From Candidatus Nomurabacteria bacterium GW2011_GWF2_43_8 (GTDB lineage Bacteria; Patescibacteriota; Minisyncoccia; Phycocordibacterales; UBA9973), in contig LCGX01000045.1 of the NCBI GenBank assembly GCA_001000035.1, positions 1 through 5,206 of the forward strand: a stretch of DNA of 5,206 bases. Direction: 5' to 3'. This document shows positions 5,150-5,206 of this stretch, piece after piece. Numbering within the stretch: the first letter of the stretch is position 1; every line of letters begins with the position of its first letter. The notes beneath the pieces are model-generated. The model was not told where the DNA came from, made no database searches, and saw nothing but the letters and a program-made list of their open reading frames with translations. The position numbers and the translations under genes are program-made.

Positions 5150-5206
5150 TTATGTTTTTGGGGGCACGCTCATCTGGCCTTCTTTATAGGCGTTCCCGAT
5201 GGCGGT
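5150..5206 (-). CDS. rpsB: Ribosomal protein S2, C-terminal end (partial)
   Basis: Reading inward from the right edge on the - strand, 18 codons end at TAA (5152-5150) and give TAIGNAYKEGQMSVPPKT. The 'AI..AY.EG' pattern resembles the last helix of S2, and a gene ending just upstream of tsf on the same strand is almost always rpsB. S2 is an essential 30S protein that binds late in assembly. The rest of the gene lies beyond the window. The visible part is too short for a sequence-only call, so this relies mainly on gene order. Confidence 0.68.
   Translation of the reverse strand, partial: TAIGNAYKEGQMSVPPKT

Overview
The window looks like chromosomal DNA from a small-genome bacterium of the Candidate Phyla Radiation (Patescibacteria, Parcubacteria-like). 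This is an inference from the short EF-Ts, the small lysine-rich membrane-anchored protein behind tsf, the AT-rich periodic repeat between rpsB and tsf, and weak Shine-Dalgarno signals. UGA behaves as a stop codon (it ends three of the genes here), so the UGA=Gly code of Gracilibacteria/Absconditabacteria does not apply. No taxonomic search could be run.

Layout. On the + strand, a tightly packed run of five genes covers 1-3890. It holds the C-terminal part of a processive, membrane-bound family 2 glycosyltransferase, a single-pass membrane protein with an external thioredoxin-like CxxC domain, a GtrA-type flippase-like protein, a DPM1/ALG5-like polyprenyl-phosphate glycosyltransferase, and a GT-C integral membrane glycosyltransferase. 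On the - strand, reading from the right edge, are the 3' end of rpsB (ribosomal protein S2), a 72-base spacer with a 14-nt periodic repeat, tsf (EF-Ts), a small membrane-anchored protein of unknown function, and tRNA-Thr(UGU). The two blocks converge with only 13 bases between the last glycosyltransferase and the encoded CCA end of the tRNA.

How the genes fit together. The last three + strand genes have the order and logic of a gtrA-gtrB-gtrC cassette. The soluble-type GT2 would load a sugar onto undecaprenyl phosphate, GtrA would help move the lipid-linked sugar across the membrane, and the GT-C enzyme would transfer it to an acceptor outside the membrane. These three genes are clearly AT-richer than the two genes before them and than tsf after them. 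They end next to the 3' end of a threonine tRNA, a classical integration position, so the most interesting hypothesis is a horizontally acquired surface-glycan modification cassette. No integrase, transposase, CRISPR array or rRNA is seen, and no stretch over 300 bases lacks a gene.
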